From Planktomarina sp. (GTDB lineage: Bacteria; Pseudomonadota; Alphaproteobacteria; Rhodobacterales; Rhodobacteraceae), in the NCBI GenBank assembly GCA_016780825.1, contig JADHLF010000005.1, forward strand, positions 29,938-93,937: DNA of 64,000 nt, written 5' to 3'. Positions 18,214 to 27,329 of the stretch are shown in pieces. The notes under the pieces are model-generated. The model was given only the letters and a program-made list of their open reading frames with translations. It had not been told where the DNA came from and ran no database searches. Position 1 is the stretch's first letter. Each line of letters opens with the position of its first letter. A program made the position numbers and the translations under genes.

Positions 18214-19100
18214 AGCCCTGCCAGGTGACGACATAGCTCATCAAGCTGCTCCAGGTTTTTATAGCGAATGGTGATCGCTCCGCCCTCCTGCCCAGGGCTA
18301 TGTGCAATGGAGACCGCCATTTTAAGAGCCGCAGACAGATCCCCTTCAAGCGCGCGTGTATCTGCATCTTTGGTAATTTTCGGCAGGCGCTCTTTGCTGG
18401 GCGCCTTGGGCTCTTTCACCAATTTCTCAGTCTGGCGAACCGACAGCCCGCGCGCGACGACAAGGCGGGCCAATTCAGAGGCATTTGGCGCCGTGATCAA
18501 TGCACGGGCGTGGCCGCTTGACAGGCTTCCGCTAATCACAAGGGCTTGAACATCTTCTGGCAGCGCCAGAAGCCGGAGAACATTTGCGATATGCGGGCGC
18601 GATTTGCCGAGGGCCTCGGCCATCTGCTCTTGCGTATGACCAAATTTATCCATGAGCTGGCGATATCCAATCGCCTCCTCGATAGGATTTAGATCTGCGC
18701 GTTGGATGTTCTCAATAATTGCGATCTCAAGCACGTCCAGGTCGGAAAACTCTCGGACCACAATCGGCAGTTCATGCAGCTGGGCGAGCTGCGAGGCGCG
18801 CCAGCGCCGCTCGCCCGCGACAATTTGATACTCTCCGGCCTTCACCGGATGCGCGCGGACGACCAGTGGTTGAATAATGCCCTTCGAACGAATGGACCCG
18901 GCGAGGTCGTTTAAATCATCCGCATCAAAGTGCCGACGCGGCTGGTCCGGGTTTGGGTGTATGGCCTCGATCGGTACAAGCAATTCATTGCGCCGTTCAG
19001 AATTGACCGGGCCTGAGTCGCCAACGGTCTGTTCAATATCTGCCATCAGAGCAGATAGGCCTCGACCGAGACCTCTTTGACGTTTTGGGGTATTGGCCAT
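18210..19100 (-). CDS. parB: Chromosome partition protein ParB
   Basis: 296-residue DNA clamp that loads at parS and spreads. The N-terminal GLGRGLSAL ParA-activating segment is followed by the CTP-binding boxes (PRRHFD; GERRWRASQLAQLHELPIVV), then the helix-turn-helix with SRPHIANVLRLLALP, and a C-terminal dimerisation region. The frame is open 29 codons further upstream, but the ATG at 19098-19100 begins exactly at the conserved MANTPKRQRGLGRGL start. It is downstream of parA by 19 bp. Two cognate parS sites lie 1.4 and 3.3 kb upstream. Confidence 0.95.
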   Translation of the reverse strand: MANTPKRQRGLGRGLSALMADIEQTVGDSGPVNSERRNELLVPIEAIHPNPDQPRRHFDADDLNDLAGSIRSKGIIQPLVVRAHPVKAGEYQIVAGERRWRASQLAQLHELPIVVREFSDLDVLEIAIIENIQRADLNPIEEAIGYRQLMDKFGHTQEQMAEALGKSRPHIANVLRLLALPEDVQALVISGSLSSGHARALITAPNASELARLVVARGLSVRQTEKLVKEPKAPSKERLPKITKDADTRALEGDLSAALKMAVSIAHSPGQEGGAITIRYKNLEQLDELCRHLAGL

Positions 19101-19119
19101 GGTGTGTCCTAACTCTTTA

Positions 19120-19896
19120 TCATCGTCGTGCCAAAATTTCTTGAGCGAGGGCGCGATAGGCCTCCGCGCCCTTAGATCGGCTGTCATAACTTAATACGGG
19201 CATCGCAAATGAAGGAGCCTCGCTTATTCTGACATTCCGAGGAATGACTGTTTTAAAGACCAATTCCCCCAAGTTTTCCCGCGCGTCCTCTTCAACCTGC
19301 AAGGATAGGCGATTGCGCGCGTCATACATTGTGAGCACCACCCCCTCGATTCGCAGGTCTGGGTTACCCAAATCTCGGACCTCACGCACAGACATCAACA
19401 ATTGCGACAGCCCCTCCAGGGCGAAAAATTCGCTTTGTAATGGAATAATGAGCGCATGCGCCGCGATCAGAGCGTTTACAGTTAGGACGTTGAGCGATGG
19501 CGGGCAGTCCAGAAGCACATAGTCGTAGCTTGTTAGATCTGAGTTGCTCAAAACGTTACGCAGCATCTTACTTCTGTTTTTGGCGGCGGCCAGTTCAATA
19601 TCGGCAGAGCTGAGATCCGTTGTTGATGGCACCAAGTCGATGTTTTCAAACTCGGTCTTTTGAATAAACTGGGGCTCAACATGGGTGCCGATCAGGACAT
19701 CATAGGTAGTAAATTCGCGGGCATCCGCGTGGGAACCAAGCCCGGTTGACGCGTTCCCTTGAGGATCAAGATCCATAACAAGCACTTTAAATCCGACTTC
19801 CGCTATTGCAGCTGCCAAATTCAGGGTTGTGGTTGTCTTCCCGACCCCGCCTTTCTGATTGGCGATGGCGAAAATTTTTGGTTTAATCTGCTGCAC
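19120..19896 (-). CDS. parA: Chromosome partition ATPase ParA
   Basis: 258-residue Walker-type ATPase that moves ParB-parS complexes. The deviant Walker A ANQKGGVGKTTTTLNLAAA is at residues 12-30 and the Walker B region is YDYVLLDCPPSLNVLT. It is a chromosomal ParA (Soj) with no N-terminal helix-turn-helix, unlike plasmid type Ia. It overlaps the end of rsmG by 14 bp and precedes parB, so rsmG-parA-parB form one transcript close to the origin, as is usual in alphaproteobacteria. Confidence 0.95.
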   Translation of the reverse strand: MQQIKPKIFAIANQKGGVGKTTTTLNLAAAIAEVGFKVLVMDLDPQGNASTGLGSHADAREFTTYDVLIGTHVEPQFIQKTEFENIDLVPSTTDLSSADIELAAAKNRSKMLRNVLSNSDLTSYDYVLLDCPPSLNVLTVNALIAAHALIIPLQSEFFALEGLSQLLMSVREVRDLGNPDLRIEGVVLTMYDARNRLSLQVEEDARENLGELVFKTVIPRNVRISEAPSFAMPVLSYDSRSKGAEAYRALAQEILARR

Positions 19897-20506
19897 GTCG
19901 AATATTCCTGATTTTCAACACCGCCGCATTGCGATCTGTCTGGCTCTTTACGATGTCGTGTTCAAATGACCATGATTTTTGTGCCGCCGCAAGTTCATCA
20001 TGATAGGTTTGCCCCTTCATGAACAAACAAACACCGTCCTTTTCAACAAGCGCTTCAGCGTAATGCAAAAGGTTGGGCAAAGGTGCGAGCGCGCGCGCCG
20101 AGAGGGTCGCCGCCCGAGGCAAAGACGAAGATTCAATTCTAGAGCTGTGGATTTCACAGTTGAGCTGTAGAATTGCAGCGGCTTGGCGGAGAAAGGCAGC
20201 CTTTCTCAGGTCACTTTCGACCAAAACCATGCAGATCGATGGGGAGATTTCTTTCAGGCAAATCGCAACAACGATGCCGGGGAAGCCGCCTCCACTGCCA
20301 AGATCAATCCAATGACCTGACAGGCGGGCCAAAGCTACGATTTGGGCCGAATCTTCAATATGACGGCTCCAGATGTTCGGAATACTGCCTTTTGCGATTA
20401 GGTTGATCACTGGATTCCATTTTTTAACCAGCGCAACGAAGTCGTGCAGCAGGGCCTCTGTTTCACGTGAAACATTCAAGCTGGTGAGTGTTTCGCGCTC
20501 GGTCAT
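19883..20506 (-). CDS. rsmG: 16S rRNA (guanine-527 N7) methyltransferase
   Basis: 207-residue SAM methyltransferase (GidB) that modifies G527 in 16S rRNA; its loss gives low-level streptomycin resistance in other bacteria. The SAM-binding motif is DLGSGGGFPGIVVA. A perfect parS site is embedded in codons 11-17 and encodes N-V-S-R-E-T, so the protein sequence there is set by the centromere. It overlaps mnmG upstream by 4 bp and parA downstream by 14 bp. Confidence 0.93.
   Translation of the reverse strand: MTERETLTSLNVSRETEALLHDFVALVKKWNPVINLIAKGSIPNIWSRHIEDSAQIVALARLSGHWIDLGSGGGFPGIVVAICLKEISPSICMVLVESDLRKAAFLRQAAAILQLNCEIHSSRIESSSLPRAATLSARALAPLPNLLHYAEALVEKDGVCLFMKGQTYHDELAAAQKSWSFEHDIVKSQTDRNAAVLKIRNIRRAAD
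20459..20474. other. parS centromere site 1 (inside rsmG)
   Basis: TGTTTCACGTGAAACA is a perfect 16-bp match to the bacterial parS consensus and a perfect palindrome. It lies in the 5' part of rsmG, where it codes for Val-Ser-Arg-Glu-Thr. With the second site 1.9 kb away and parAB adjacent, this is very likely a working ParB loading site about 5 kb from the predicted origin. Confidence 0.95.
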
Positions 20507-22362
20507 CCGGTGTTTTTCAAGCTTTGGGATTTAATGCTCAACAGAACTGCCGTCAGGGCCGCCGGCGTCACGCCCTCAATATTTTTAGCGGCGCCAAGCG
20601 ACTCTGGACGGGCGGCGCCTAATTTTGCAATCATCTCCGAAGACAGACCAGCAACGCCCGCATAATGAAAGCCGCTTGGAATCTTGATACTCAAATCTCG
20701 GGTAAGCGCGTCAATATCGCGGCTCTGACGCTCGATATAGGTTACGTAGAGCGCTTCTCGCGCAGCCTGATCCAGAGATTCCGACTCAAAGCCTGACGAA
20801 GCTGGAGCCAAGTCCGCAAGCTTGGCAATTGTAACCCCCGGTATAGAGAGCAATTCATGCCCATTGCGACGGCGCCCGTCCAGCCCAAGATCAATCCCCG
20901 CGCGTCTCGCTTCGTTGGGTGACACAGCCATTGAGGACAGCAGCGAACGACACTGGTCCAGACGCCTGATCTTCTCTTGATATAGGTCATACCTGTGTCG
21001 AGACACCAAGCCGGAGGCGTGACCCTGCTCCGTTAAGCGCTGATCGGCATTATCGGCTCGAAGTTTCAATCGAAACTCAGCCCGTGAGGTGAACATTCTA
21101 TAAGGCTCAGTGGCGCCCCGTGTTGTCAAATCGTCAATCATAACACCGATATAACTGGTGCTGCGGTCAAAGATGACAGGGCACACGCCCTTGAGCCGCT
21201 TGGCAACACCAATCGCCGCCACCAGACCCTGCGCTGCCGCCTCCTCGTACCCCGTTGTCCCGTTAATTTGCCCAGCCAAAAACAATCCACCCATCAGGTT
21301 TGATTCCAAATCAGTTGATAGGCCCTGGGGATTAAGAAAATCATATTCAATGGCGTATCCTGGCTGCTGAATTTCCACATTCTCCAGCCCCACGATCGAC
21401 CTGACATAGGCCTCCTGTACATCTTCAGGGAGAGATGTCGAAATACCGTTTGGGTATATGCAGTTTGTTTTCAGCCCCTCTGGCTCCAAAAAGACCTGAT
21501 GGCTAGATTTATCAGCAAAGCGGGTTATTTTATCCTCAATTGAGGGACAATAGCGCGGTCCTACGCCCTCGATATGCCCCCCATACATGGCCGACTTTCC
21601 AATATTTTCCCGAATAATGTCATGCGTCTGGGCGTTGGTGTGTGTAATGCCACAGCTGACCTGCGACGCGGTTGGACCTTTTGACAAAAACGACAACATG
21701 ACTGGATCGGCATCAGCGGGCTGAAGCTCCAGATGACTCCAATCAATTGTGTCACCATTCAATCGGGGCGGTGTCCCTGTTTTCAACCGGCCGAAGACTG
21801 CGCCCAAAGATTCCATCTGCTGTGACAGCTCGTCCGCTGCCTTTTCTCCCATACGACCGGCAGAAACCCTTTTGTCGCCGATATGAATCGTTCCCCGCAT
21901 AAAGGTGCCAGCGGTCAGGATAACTGAGCGGGAAGGAATCTCTGAACCATCCGCCAAGCGAACACCGGTCACGACACCAGCGCTTGACATCAGGGCCGCC
22001 GCCTCACCCTCGATCAAAGTATAATCTTGCTGCGCCAGCAAGGCCTGGATGGCCTGCAGATATAGCTCCCGATCCGATTGAGTTCGCGGTCCCTGCACTG
22101 CGGGGCCCTTGCTTCGGTTCAAGAGGCGAAATTGAATACCAGAGAGATCGGCTGCCGTGCCCATAATGCCATCGAGAGCATCAATCTCGCGCACCAAATG
22201 GCCCTTGCCCAAGCCACCAATAGCCGGGTTACATGACATCACGCCGACTTTGGTTTTGTCCAAAGTCACCAGAGCGGCGCGCAACCCATACCGGCAAGCC
22301 GCGTGAAGCGCTTCGCATCCGGCATGGCCGCCGCCCACAACCACAACATCAAAATGTTTCAC
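20503..22362 (-). CDS. mnmG: tRNA U34 carboxymethylaminomethyl synthase, MnmG subunit
   Basis: 619-residue FAD enzyme (GidA) that, with MnmE, makes cmnm5U at tRNA wobble position 34. The dinucleotide fold VVVGGGHAGCEALHAACRYG is at the start; GTFMRGTIHIGDK and GPRYCPSIEDKI are family motifs. I choose the GTG at 22360-22362 (V-K-H-F-D) because it begins just before the FAD fold, is preceded by AGGGGG about ten bases upstream, and gives the family's usual length. This GTG lies within a parS site. An ATG at 22392 is open but would overlap mnmE by 16 bp. Confidence 0.93.
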   Translation of the reverse strand: MKHFDVVVVGGGHAGCEALHAACRYGLRAALVTLDKTKVGVMSCNPAIGGLGKGHLVREIDALDGIMGTAADLSGIQFRLLNRSKGPAVQGPRTQSDRELYLQAIQALLAQQDYTLIEGEAAALMSSAGVVTGVRLADGSEIPSRSVILTAGTFMRGTIHIGDKRVSAGRMGEKAADELSQQMESLGAVFGRLKTGTPPRLNGDTIDWSHLELQPADADPVMLSFLSKGPTASQVSCGITHTNAQTHDIIRENIGKSAMYGGHIEGVGPRYCPSIEDKITRFADKSSHQVFLEPEGLKTNCIYPNGISTSLPEDVQEAYVRSIVGLENVEIQQPGYAIEYDFLNPQGLSTDLESNLMGGLFLAGQINGTTGYEEAAAQGLVAAIGVAKRLKGVCPVIFDRSTSYIGVMIDDLTTRGATEPYRMFTSRAEFRLKLRADNADQRLTEQGHASGLVSRHRYDLYQEKIRRLDQCRSLLSSMAVSPNEARRAGIDLGLDGRRRNGHELLSIPGVTIAKLADLAPASSGFESESLDQAAREALYVTYIERQSRDIDALTRDLSIKIPSGFHYAGVAGLSSEMIAKLGAARPESLGAAKNIEGVTPAALTAVLLSIKSQSLKNTG

Positions 22363-22370
22363 GTGAAACA
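22355..22370. other. parS centromere site 2 (over mnmG start)
   Basis: TGTTTCACGTGAAACA, identical to site 1, covers the likely GTG start codon of mnmG, so the sequence around the mnmG initiation site (F-H-V-K-H reading) doubles as a ParB binding site. ParB loading here could also affect mnmG translation or transcription. The distance to the predicted origin is about 3.2 kb. Confidence 0.95.
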
Positions 22371-22376
22371 GGCCCC

Positions 22377-23663
22377 CTACTTCCCCAAACAAAAGCTTGA
22401 AAAGATCTCATCCAGCACAGATTCTATATCAATCCGACCGAAAACGAAATCCAATTCACTGAGCGCGAAATATAGCTCTTGGCTGGCCAGTTCAAAAGGC
22501 AGCGGGTCAAGGTCCGTCAACTCCAAAACCCGCCCCAGAAAAGACTCCGCGGATCGCAACCCGGTGATTTGCCGCTCTCGAATAGCAACCACGTCCTGCG
22601 ATGTTTTAACCTTTAATCGCTCGGCAATTAGAGTAAGCAGCTCTGACACGCCCTCCCCAGTTTTTCCAGAAACTGACCCCACATCAGAGCGCCGCTCATC
22701 CCCCTTGTTCAGCCGAACAATATCCCCGTCGCGCATCTCAATAGGAAGAGCTTCACCCGCCTCTTCGATCAAAAACACCCGAATATCAGCCGCAGCAGCT
22801 ATCTCATATGCCTTTGAAATTCCCAAGCTTTCAATCTCATCATCAGAGTCACGCAAGCCCGCTGTATCAAGAAAACTCACAGCAAGCCCCTGCAAATCAA
22901 CCCGACATTCGATGACGTCTCGCGTCGTTCCTGCAACATCTGACGTGATTGCCGCTTGCCGTCCCACTATGGCGTTTAGCAAGGTGGATTTGCCAACATT
23001 TGGCGCACCAATAATCGCAACTGTAAAACCGCTGCGAATTTTTGACGCCATCCTAGACCGCTCCAAAACAGCAGCGATCGATGCGCGCGTTTCGGTAACC
23101 AAACTGACCACTTCAACAGAGAGATCGTCGGGAATTTCTTCATCCGAAAAATCAATGCTGGCCTCCAGTAAAGCCGCTGCACGCAACAACTTGCCGCGCC
23201 ACTGCGCTCCGGCATCCCCGAAACTCCCATCCAAAACACGAATGGCCTGTTGGCGCTGCGATTCGGTTTCAGCATCAATTAAGTCCGACAAGGCCTCCAC
23301 CTGATTGAGGTCCAATTGACCATTTTCCAACGCGCGGCGGGTAAACTCCCCAGGCTCCGCAAGCCGGCAATCCTCCTGTTCCGAAAGCTCCGACAGCAAC
23401 TTGGCCACCGTCGCAAGACCCCCATGAACCTGAAACTCGACAACACGCTCGCCCGTAAAGCTTGCCCCTTGTTCGAAACACAGCACAAGCGCATGATCAA
23501 TAAGTGCCCCATCTCGCGCACGCACCGCCCGCAAGCCTGTCCGACCAACAGCCGGCAACTTGCAAAATGTACCTGCAATATCAAAGGCTTGAGGCCCAGA
23601 AAGCCGTATTACAGAAACCCCTGCCCGACCCGTTGCCGTCGCCTGCGCAAAAATACTGTCCAT
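22377..23663 (-). CDS. mnmE: tRNA modification GTPase MnmE
   Basis: 428-residue GTPase partner of MnmG. The N-terminal formyl-THF-binding domain (MDSIFAQATATGRAGVSVIR), the inserted G domain with G1 GAPNVGKST, G2 GTTRD and G3 DTAGLRDS, and the C-terminal FCLGK motif with the functional cysteine are all intact. The ATG at 23661-23663 is preferred; a GTG three codons earlier (23670-23672) is also possible and would leave no gap to rho. It sits 14 bp upstream of the mnmG start. Confidence 0.94.
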   Translation of the reverse strand: MDSIFAQATATGRAGVSVIRLSGPQAFDIAGTFCKLPAVGRTGLRAVRARDGALIDHALVLCFEQGASFTGERVVEFQVHGGLATVAKLLSELSEQEDCRLAEPGEFTRRALENGQLDLNQVEALSDLIDAETESQRQQAIRVLDGSFGDAGAQWRGKLLRAAALLEASIDFSDEEIPDDLSVEVVSLVTETRASIAAVLERSRMASKIRSGFTVAIIGAPNVGKSTLLNAIVGRQAAITSDVAGTTRDVIECRVDLQGLAVSFLDTAGLRDSDDEIESLGISKAYEIAAAADIRVFLIEEAGEALPIEMRDGDIVRLNKGDERRSDVGSVSGKTGEGVSELLTLIAERLKVKTSQDVVAIRERQITGLRSAESFLGRVLELTDLDPLPFELASQELYFALSELDFVFGRIDIESVLDEIFSSFCLGK

Positions 23664-23672
23664 GCGCGACAC

Positions 23673-24944
23673 TTAGGTGTTCATGGAATCAAAGAATTCA
23701 GAATTGGATTTGGTTTGCTTTAGTTTCGAAATCAAGAACTCAATCGCATCTGTCGTGCCCATCGGGTTCAAAATCCGGCGCAAAACATAGGTTTTTTGCA
23801 GATCAACTTTGTCTACCAACAGGTCCTCTTTACGCGTGCCGGATTTCAAAACATCCATTGCTGGGAACACGCGTTTGTCCGCAACCTTGCGATCCAAGAC
23901 GATTTCCGAGTTACCGGTGCCCTTAAATTCTTCAAAAATAACCTCATCCATACGGCTGCCCGTATCAATCAAAGCAGTCGCAATAATGGTTAAAGAGCCG
24001 CCCTCTTCAATATTTCGCGCCGCCCCGAAAAAACGTTTTGGCCGCTGCAAGGCATTCGCATCCACACCCCCGGTCAACACCTTACCGGACGAAGGAACCA
24101 CCGTATTAAACGCCCGGCCCAAACGCGTGATTGAATCGAGCAAAATGACAACATCGCGCTTATGCTCGACCAAGCGTTTCGCTTTTTCAATCACCATTTC
24201 AGATACAGCAACGTGACGTGTCGCAGGCTCATCAAAGGTAGAGCTCACAACCTCCCCCTTCACAGACCGCTGCATATCGGTGACCTCTTCTGGGCGCTCA
24301 TCAATCAGCAAGACGATCAAATAACATTCAGGGTGATTTCTCTCAATGGAATTTGCAATGTTCTGAAGTAAAACGGTTTTACCCGTCCGTGGCGGCGCAA
24401 CGATCAAAGATCTCTGACCTTTACCAATTGGAGCAACCAAATCGATAATACGCGCCGAACGATCCTTCGTGGTGGGATCCTCCAGCTCCATTTTCAACCG
24501 CTCATCAGGATAAAGCGGCGTCAGGTTTTCAAATGCCACCTTATGGCGCGCGCGTTCTGGATTCTCAAAGTTGATTTTCTCAACCTTCGTCATACCAAAA
24601 TAGCGCTCTGTCTCCTCTGGTGCCTTAATAATGCCCTCAATGGTATCGCCTGTCCGCAAAGAAAATTGCCGGATCATTTCTGGTGAAACATAGATATCAT
24701 CTGGTCCCGGCAAATAATTCGCCTCTGGAGACCGCAAGAAACCAAAACCGTCCTGAAGCACCTCCAAAACACCATCGCCGGATATCTCGGCTCCATCTTC
24801 CGCACGCTCTTTCAAGATTGAGAACATCATGTCGCCCTTACGCATGGTCGACGCGTTCTCAATTTCCAGCTCCTCCGCCATAGAAAGCAGATCTTTTGGG
24901 CTTTTTGCCTTTAATTCGGCCAAAGTCACACGGTTACTTGTCAT
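23673..24944 (-). CDS. rho: Transcription termination factor Rho
   Basis: 423-residue hexameric RNA helicase. The N-terminal RNA-binding fold shows [23 protein letters not shown]. The ATPase part has Walker [13 protein letters not shown], Walker [16 protein letters not shown] and the R-loop [20 protein letters not shown]. Length fits the family. It is between hemJ and mnmE on the same strand. Confidence 0.97.
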   Translation of the reverse strand: MTSNRVTLAELKAKSPKDLLSMAEELEIENASTMRKGDMMFSILKERAEDGAEISGDGVLEVLQDGFGFLRSPEANYLPGPDDIYVSPEMIRQFSLRTGDTIEGIIKAPEETERYFGMTKVEKINFENPERARHKVAFENLTPLYPDERLKMELEDPTTKDRSARIIDLVAPIGKGQRSLIVAPPRTGKTVLLQNIANSIERNHPECYLIVLLIDERPEEVTDMQRSVKGEVVSSTFDEPATRHVAVSEMVIEKAKRLVEHKRDVVILLDSITRLGRAFNTVVPSSGKVLTGGVDANALQRPKRFFGAARNIEEGGSLTIIATALIDTGSRMDEVIFEEFKGTGNSEIVLDRKVADKRVFPAMDVLKSGTRKEDLLVDKVDLQKTYVLRRILNPMGTTDAIEFLISKLKQTKSNSEFFDSMNT

Positions 24945-25067
24945 GGAGTCTCTTCCTGCCCAGGATCACCGAGGGCACCATAGATGTCATTAAGAAAAAG
25001 CAATCCCGAACGGGCGCGCCCTCTCGTTACTCAAAACCAAGCGGCGAGTCAAATATTTCAAGCTTAG

Positions 25068-25520
25068 TTAAAAAGGTCGCACCACAACCATAACAACAAT
25101 CACCAGCAACAAAATCGTCGGAACTTCATTCATAATTCGGTAGGTTTTTCCCGAAAGATGATTTTCGCCCTTTTCAAAACCGGCTTGCTTCTTAGCCAAC
25201 CAAAAATGAAATAGAGTCATGGCCAAAATAGAGAGTAGTTTCACCCAAGGCCAAATTTCCGACCAATCCAATACACCAGGAATAACCGCCAGAGTTATTC
25301 CAAAAGCCCATGTCGCAATCATGGCGGGCGTCATAATAACCTTTAAAAGTTTCGATTCCATCATGGAAAACAATCTATCTGTATCGGATGGAACACTTAC
25401 TTTTTCGCTATGATGGACAAAAAGTCGTGGAAGGTAAAAAATACCAGCCATCCAAGAGATCACAGAGATAATATGACCAGCTTTCAGCCATGGGTACAGC
25501 GCAATTAAATAATCCATCAT
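25068..25520 (-). CDS. hemJ: Protoporphyrinogen IX oxidase HemJ
   Basis: 150-residue inner-membrane protein with four predicted helices. The family motif WLKAGHIISVISWMAG near residue 12 carries the conserved His and Trp, and a second conserved His pair follows in RLFVHH. HemJ catalyses the penultimate haem step (protoporphyrinogen to protoporphyrin) in bacteria lacking HemG/HemY. Its ATG is the left border of the predicted oriC. The neighbouring hemE/hemC genes found here in many relatives are absent. Confidence 0.88.
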   Translation of the reverse strand: MMDYLIALYPWLKAGHIISVISWMAGIFYLPRLFVHHSEKVSVPSDTDRLFSMMESKLLKVIMTPAMIATWAFGITLAVIPGVLDWSEIWPWVKLLSILAMTLFHFWLAKKQAGFEKGENHLSGKTYRIMNEVPTILLLVIVVMVVVRPF

Positions 25521-25913
25521 CTGTCTCTCTTCTCTGCTCTTTATATTAATAAAGTATTATATGATTTTAGTAGAGAGATGTAGTGTTGCCGTATTCTGTG
25601 GATTAAATTTAATACCTTGGTTTATCCACAGTGGGATAAAAATAGTGAAGATTTCAAAGATATAAAATAAATTAATATAAACAGATGGCTAAATATATTT
25701 TAGGTGTATAACCCTGTAGATAAAGTACCTAAACAAGACCAGCCTCAGATATATCATCAGCACAAATTTATCCATATCCACATGAGATAAATACACTGAA
25801 AAATCCTGAAATAAGGTGAAATCATGGAAGGATTCTTGTGTTTGCATAAATCCGCGATTACCCCCACAGTTCAGTCACAGGTCACACCAAACATATCCAC
25901 AGGTTTATCTTAC
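25521..25913. other. Predicted chromosomal replication origin (oriC)
   Basis: This 393-bp stretch is the longest gene-free interval in the window and is strikingly AT-rich. It contains a perfect DnaA box TTATCCACA at 25622-25630 and one-mismatch boxes at 25597-25605 (reverse, TAATCCACA), 25768-25776 (TTATCCATA), 25774-25782 (ATATCCACA) and 25893-25901 (ATATCCACA). Between them, 25641-25730 is nearly all A/T and suits a DNA-unwinding element. A GANTC (CcrM) site lies at 25831. Genes on both sides point away from it, and parAB/parS lie 3-7 kb to the left. Alphaproteobacterial origins are known in this hem-rho / maf-aroE-coaE-dnaQ neighbourhood. Confidence 0.82.
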
Positions 25914-27329
25914 ATGGATCTTATTCTCGCGTCCCAATCTGCCACGCGCCGTCGCATCTTAAATGCAGCACGGATGGATGCTCAATTTATCTCACCACAA
26001 ATTGATGAAGAAAATATTATGAGATCTTTGAGTGCAGAGCAGGCCCCGCCACGCGACATTGCCGACACTTTGGCAGAGCATAAAGCGCTAAAAATTTCCC
26101 GTAAGAATCCAAATAGTTGGGTGATTGGCTGTGATCAAATACTTGTTTTTGAGGGGGAAATATCTGGAAAACCCGCCTCACCCGAAGCGCTCAAAGCCTC
26201 TCTGTCTCGTCTTTCTGGGCAAACACATCGACTGATCACTGCCAATGTTATCTACAAGGATAGCAAACCCCTGTGGCGACATATTTCCATCAGCCATATG
26301 TCCATGCGGTGCATGAGCCCCGCTGAAATAGATGCTTATGTGGAAACGCATTGGCAGGATGTGAAACAGTCTGCGGGAGGTTATCACTTTGAAAAAACGC
26401 CAGATCTTTTTACTGTCGTGCGTGGAAATTGGTTTGATATTATGGGTCTTTCTATTGGGCCCATCATTGGCTTTTTGAACCAAAATCATCCAAGCATCCC
26501 GTTTCAAACCCCAAAACTTGCGGCTATTTTGGGACATCCCATAGCGCAGAGCAAATCACCCTTAATGCACGGGCATTGGCTTAAGAAAAACCAAATATCA
26601 GGCGATTACATCGCCATCGACATTCCCCCTTCGCGGTTTGAGTCAACAGTGCGCATGCTGTTTGATGTCGGTTTTTCAGGCTTCAATGTTACCATCCCGC
26701 ATAAAGAAAAGGCATTGGCGCTCGCAGATGATATAAGCCCAGAGGCACAGCGTATTGGCGCCGCCAATACTTTGATCAAAATGGACAATGGCAAAATTCG
26801 TGGCGATAATACAGATGGTTACGGATTCATGACTAACCTAATTTCGCAAAGCAATACTTGGCAACCCGCCGCAGGCCCTTCCTTGGTGCTGGGTGCGGGG
26901 GGCGCTGCGCGGGCTATTTTGGTTGCGCTTTTGGACGCCGGCGTGCCCAAAATTTACCTCTGCAACCGTACCCGTGACCGGGCAGAAGATTTGGCCAGTG
27001 ATATTTCTGATTGCATTGAAGTGATTGATTGGCAGGACAAGGAAGAAATCCTGCCAAAGGTGTTTACAGTGGTCAACACTACCTCGCTTGGGATGACAGG
27101 AAAGCCGGCTTTGGAGTTCGATTTGACCAATATTAATCCGCGCGCTTTGGTCGCCGATCTCATCTATGCCCCCCTCGAAACCCAGCTTTTGAAGGACGCG
27201 CGGGCGCGTGGATGTGACGTGGTTGGTGGCATTGGTATGTTATTGCATCAAGGCATGCCAGGGTTTGAGGCCTGGTTCGGCATGCGGCCTGCGGTGGATG
27301 AAGAGCTCGAGGCATTGGTGCTCACATGA
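25914..27329 (+). CDS. Fused Maf nucleotide pyrophosphatase - shikimate dehydrogenase
   Basis: 471-residue single frame holding two proteins that are normally separate. Residues 1 to about 200 are Maf (MDLILASQSATRRRIL start; WVIGCDQILVFEG with the catalytic Asp; VVRGNWFDIMGL near its end), a pyrophosphatase for non-canonical nucleotides. From about residue 208 it is complete AroE: SKSPLMHGHWL, FNVTIPHKEKAL with the catalytic Lys, RGDNTDGYGFM, and the NADP fold VLGAGGAARAIL followed by CNRTRDRA. No stop, ATG or GTG separates them; the linker is about a dozen residues (FLNQNHPSIPFQTPK). The ATG at 25914 is chosen over an upstream in-frame ATG at 25824 that lies in the origin. It overlaps coaE by 4 bp. 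Confidence 0.88.
   Translation: MDLILASQSATRRRILNAARMDAQFISPQIDEENIMRSLSAEQAPPRDIADTLAEHKALKISRKNPNSWVIGCDQILVFEGEISGKPASPEALKASLSRLSGQTHRLITANVIYKDSKPLWRHISISHMSMRCMSPAEIDAYVETHWQDVKQSAGGYHFEKTPDLFTVVRGNWFDIMGLSIGPIIGFLNQNHPSIPFQTPKLAAILGHPIAQSKSPLMHGHWLKKNQISGDYIAIDIPPSRFESTVRMLFDVGFSGFNVTIPHKEKALALADDISPEAQRIGAANTLIKMDNGKIRGDNTDGYGFMTNLISQSNTWQPAAGPSLVLGAGGAARAILVALLDAGVPKIYLCNRTRDRAEDLASDISDCIEVIDWQDKEEILPKVFTVVNTTSLGMTGKPALEFDLTNINPRALVADLIYAPLETQLLKDARARGCDVVGGIGMLLHQGMPGFEAWFGMRPAVDEELEALVLT

Noticed and set aside
22303..23304. 333-codon Ser/Lys-rich frame antisense to mnmE
   Set aside because: Composition is typical of antisense shadows and the G-domain motifs of MnmE occupy the other strand.
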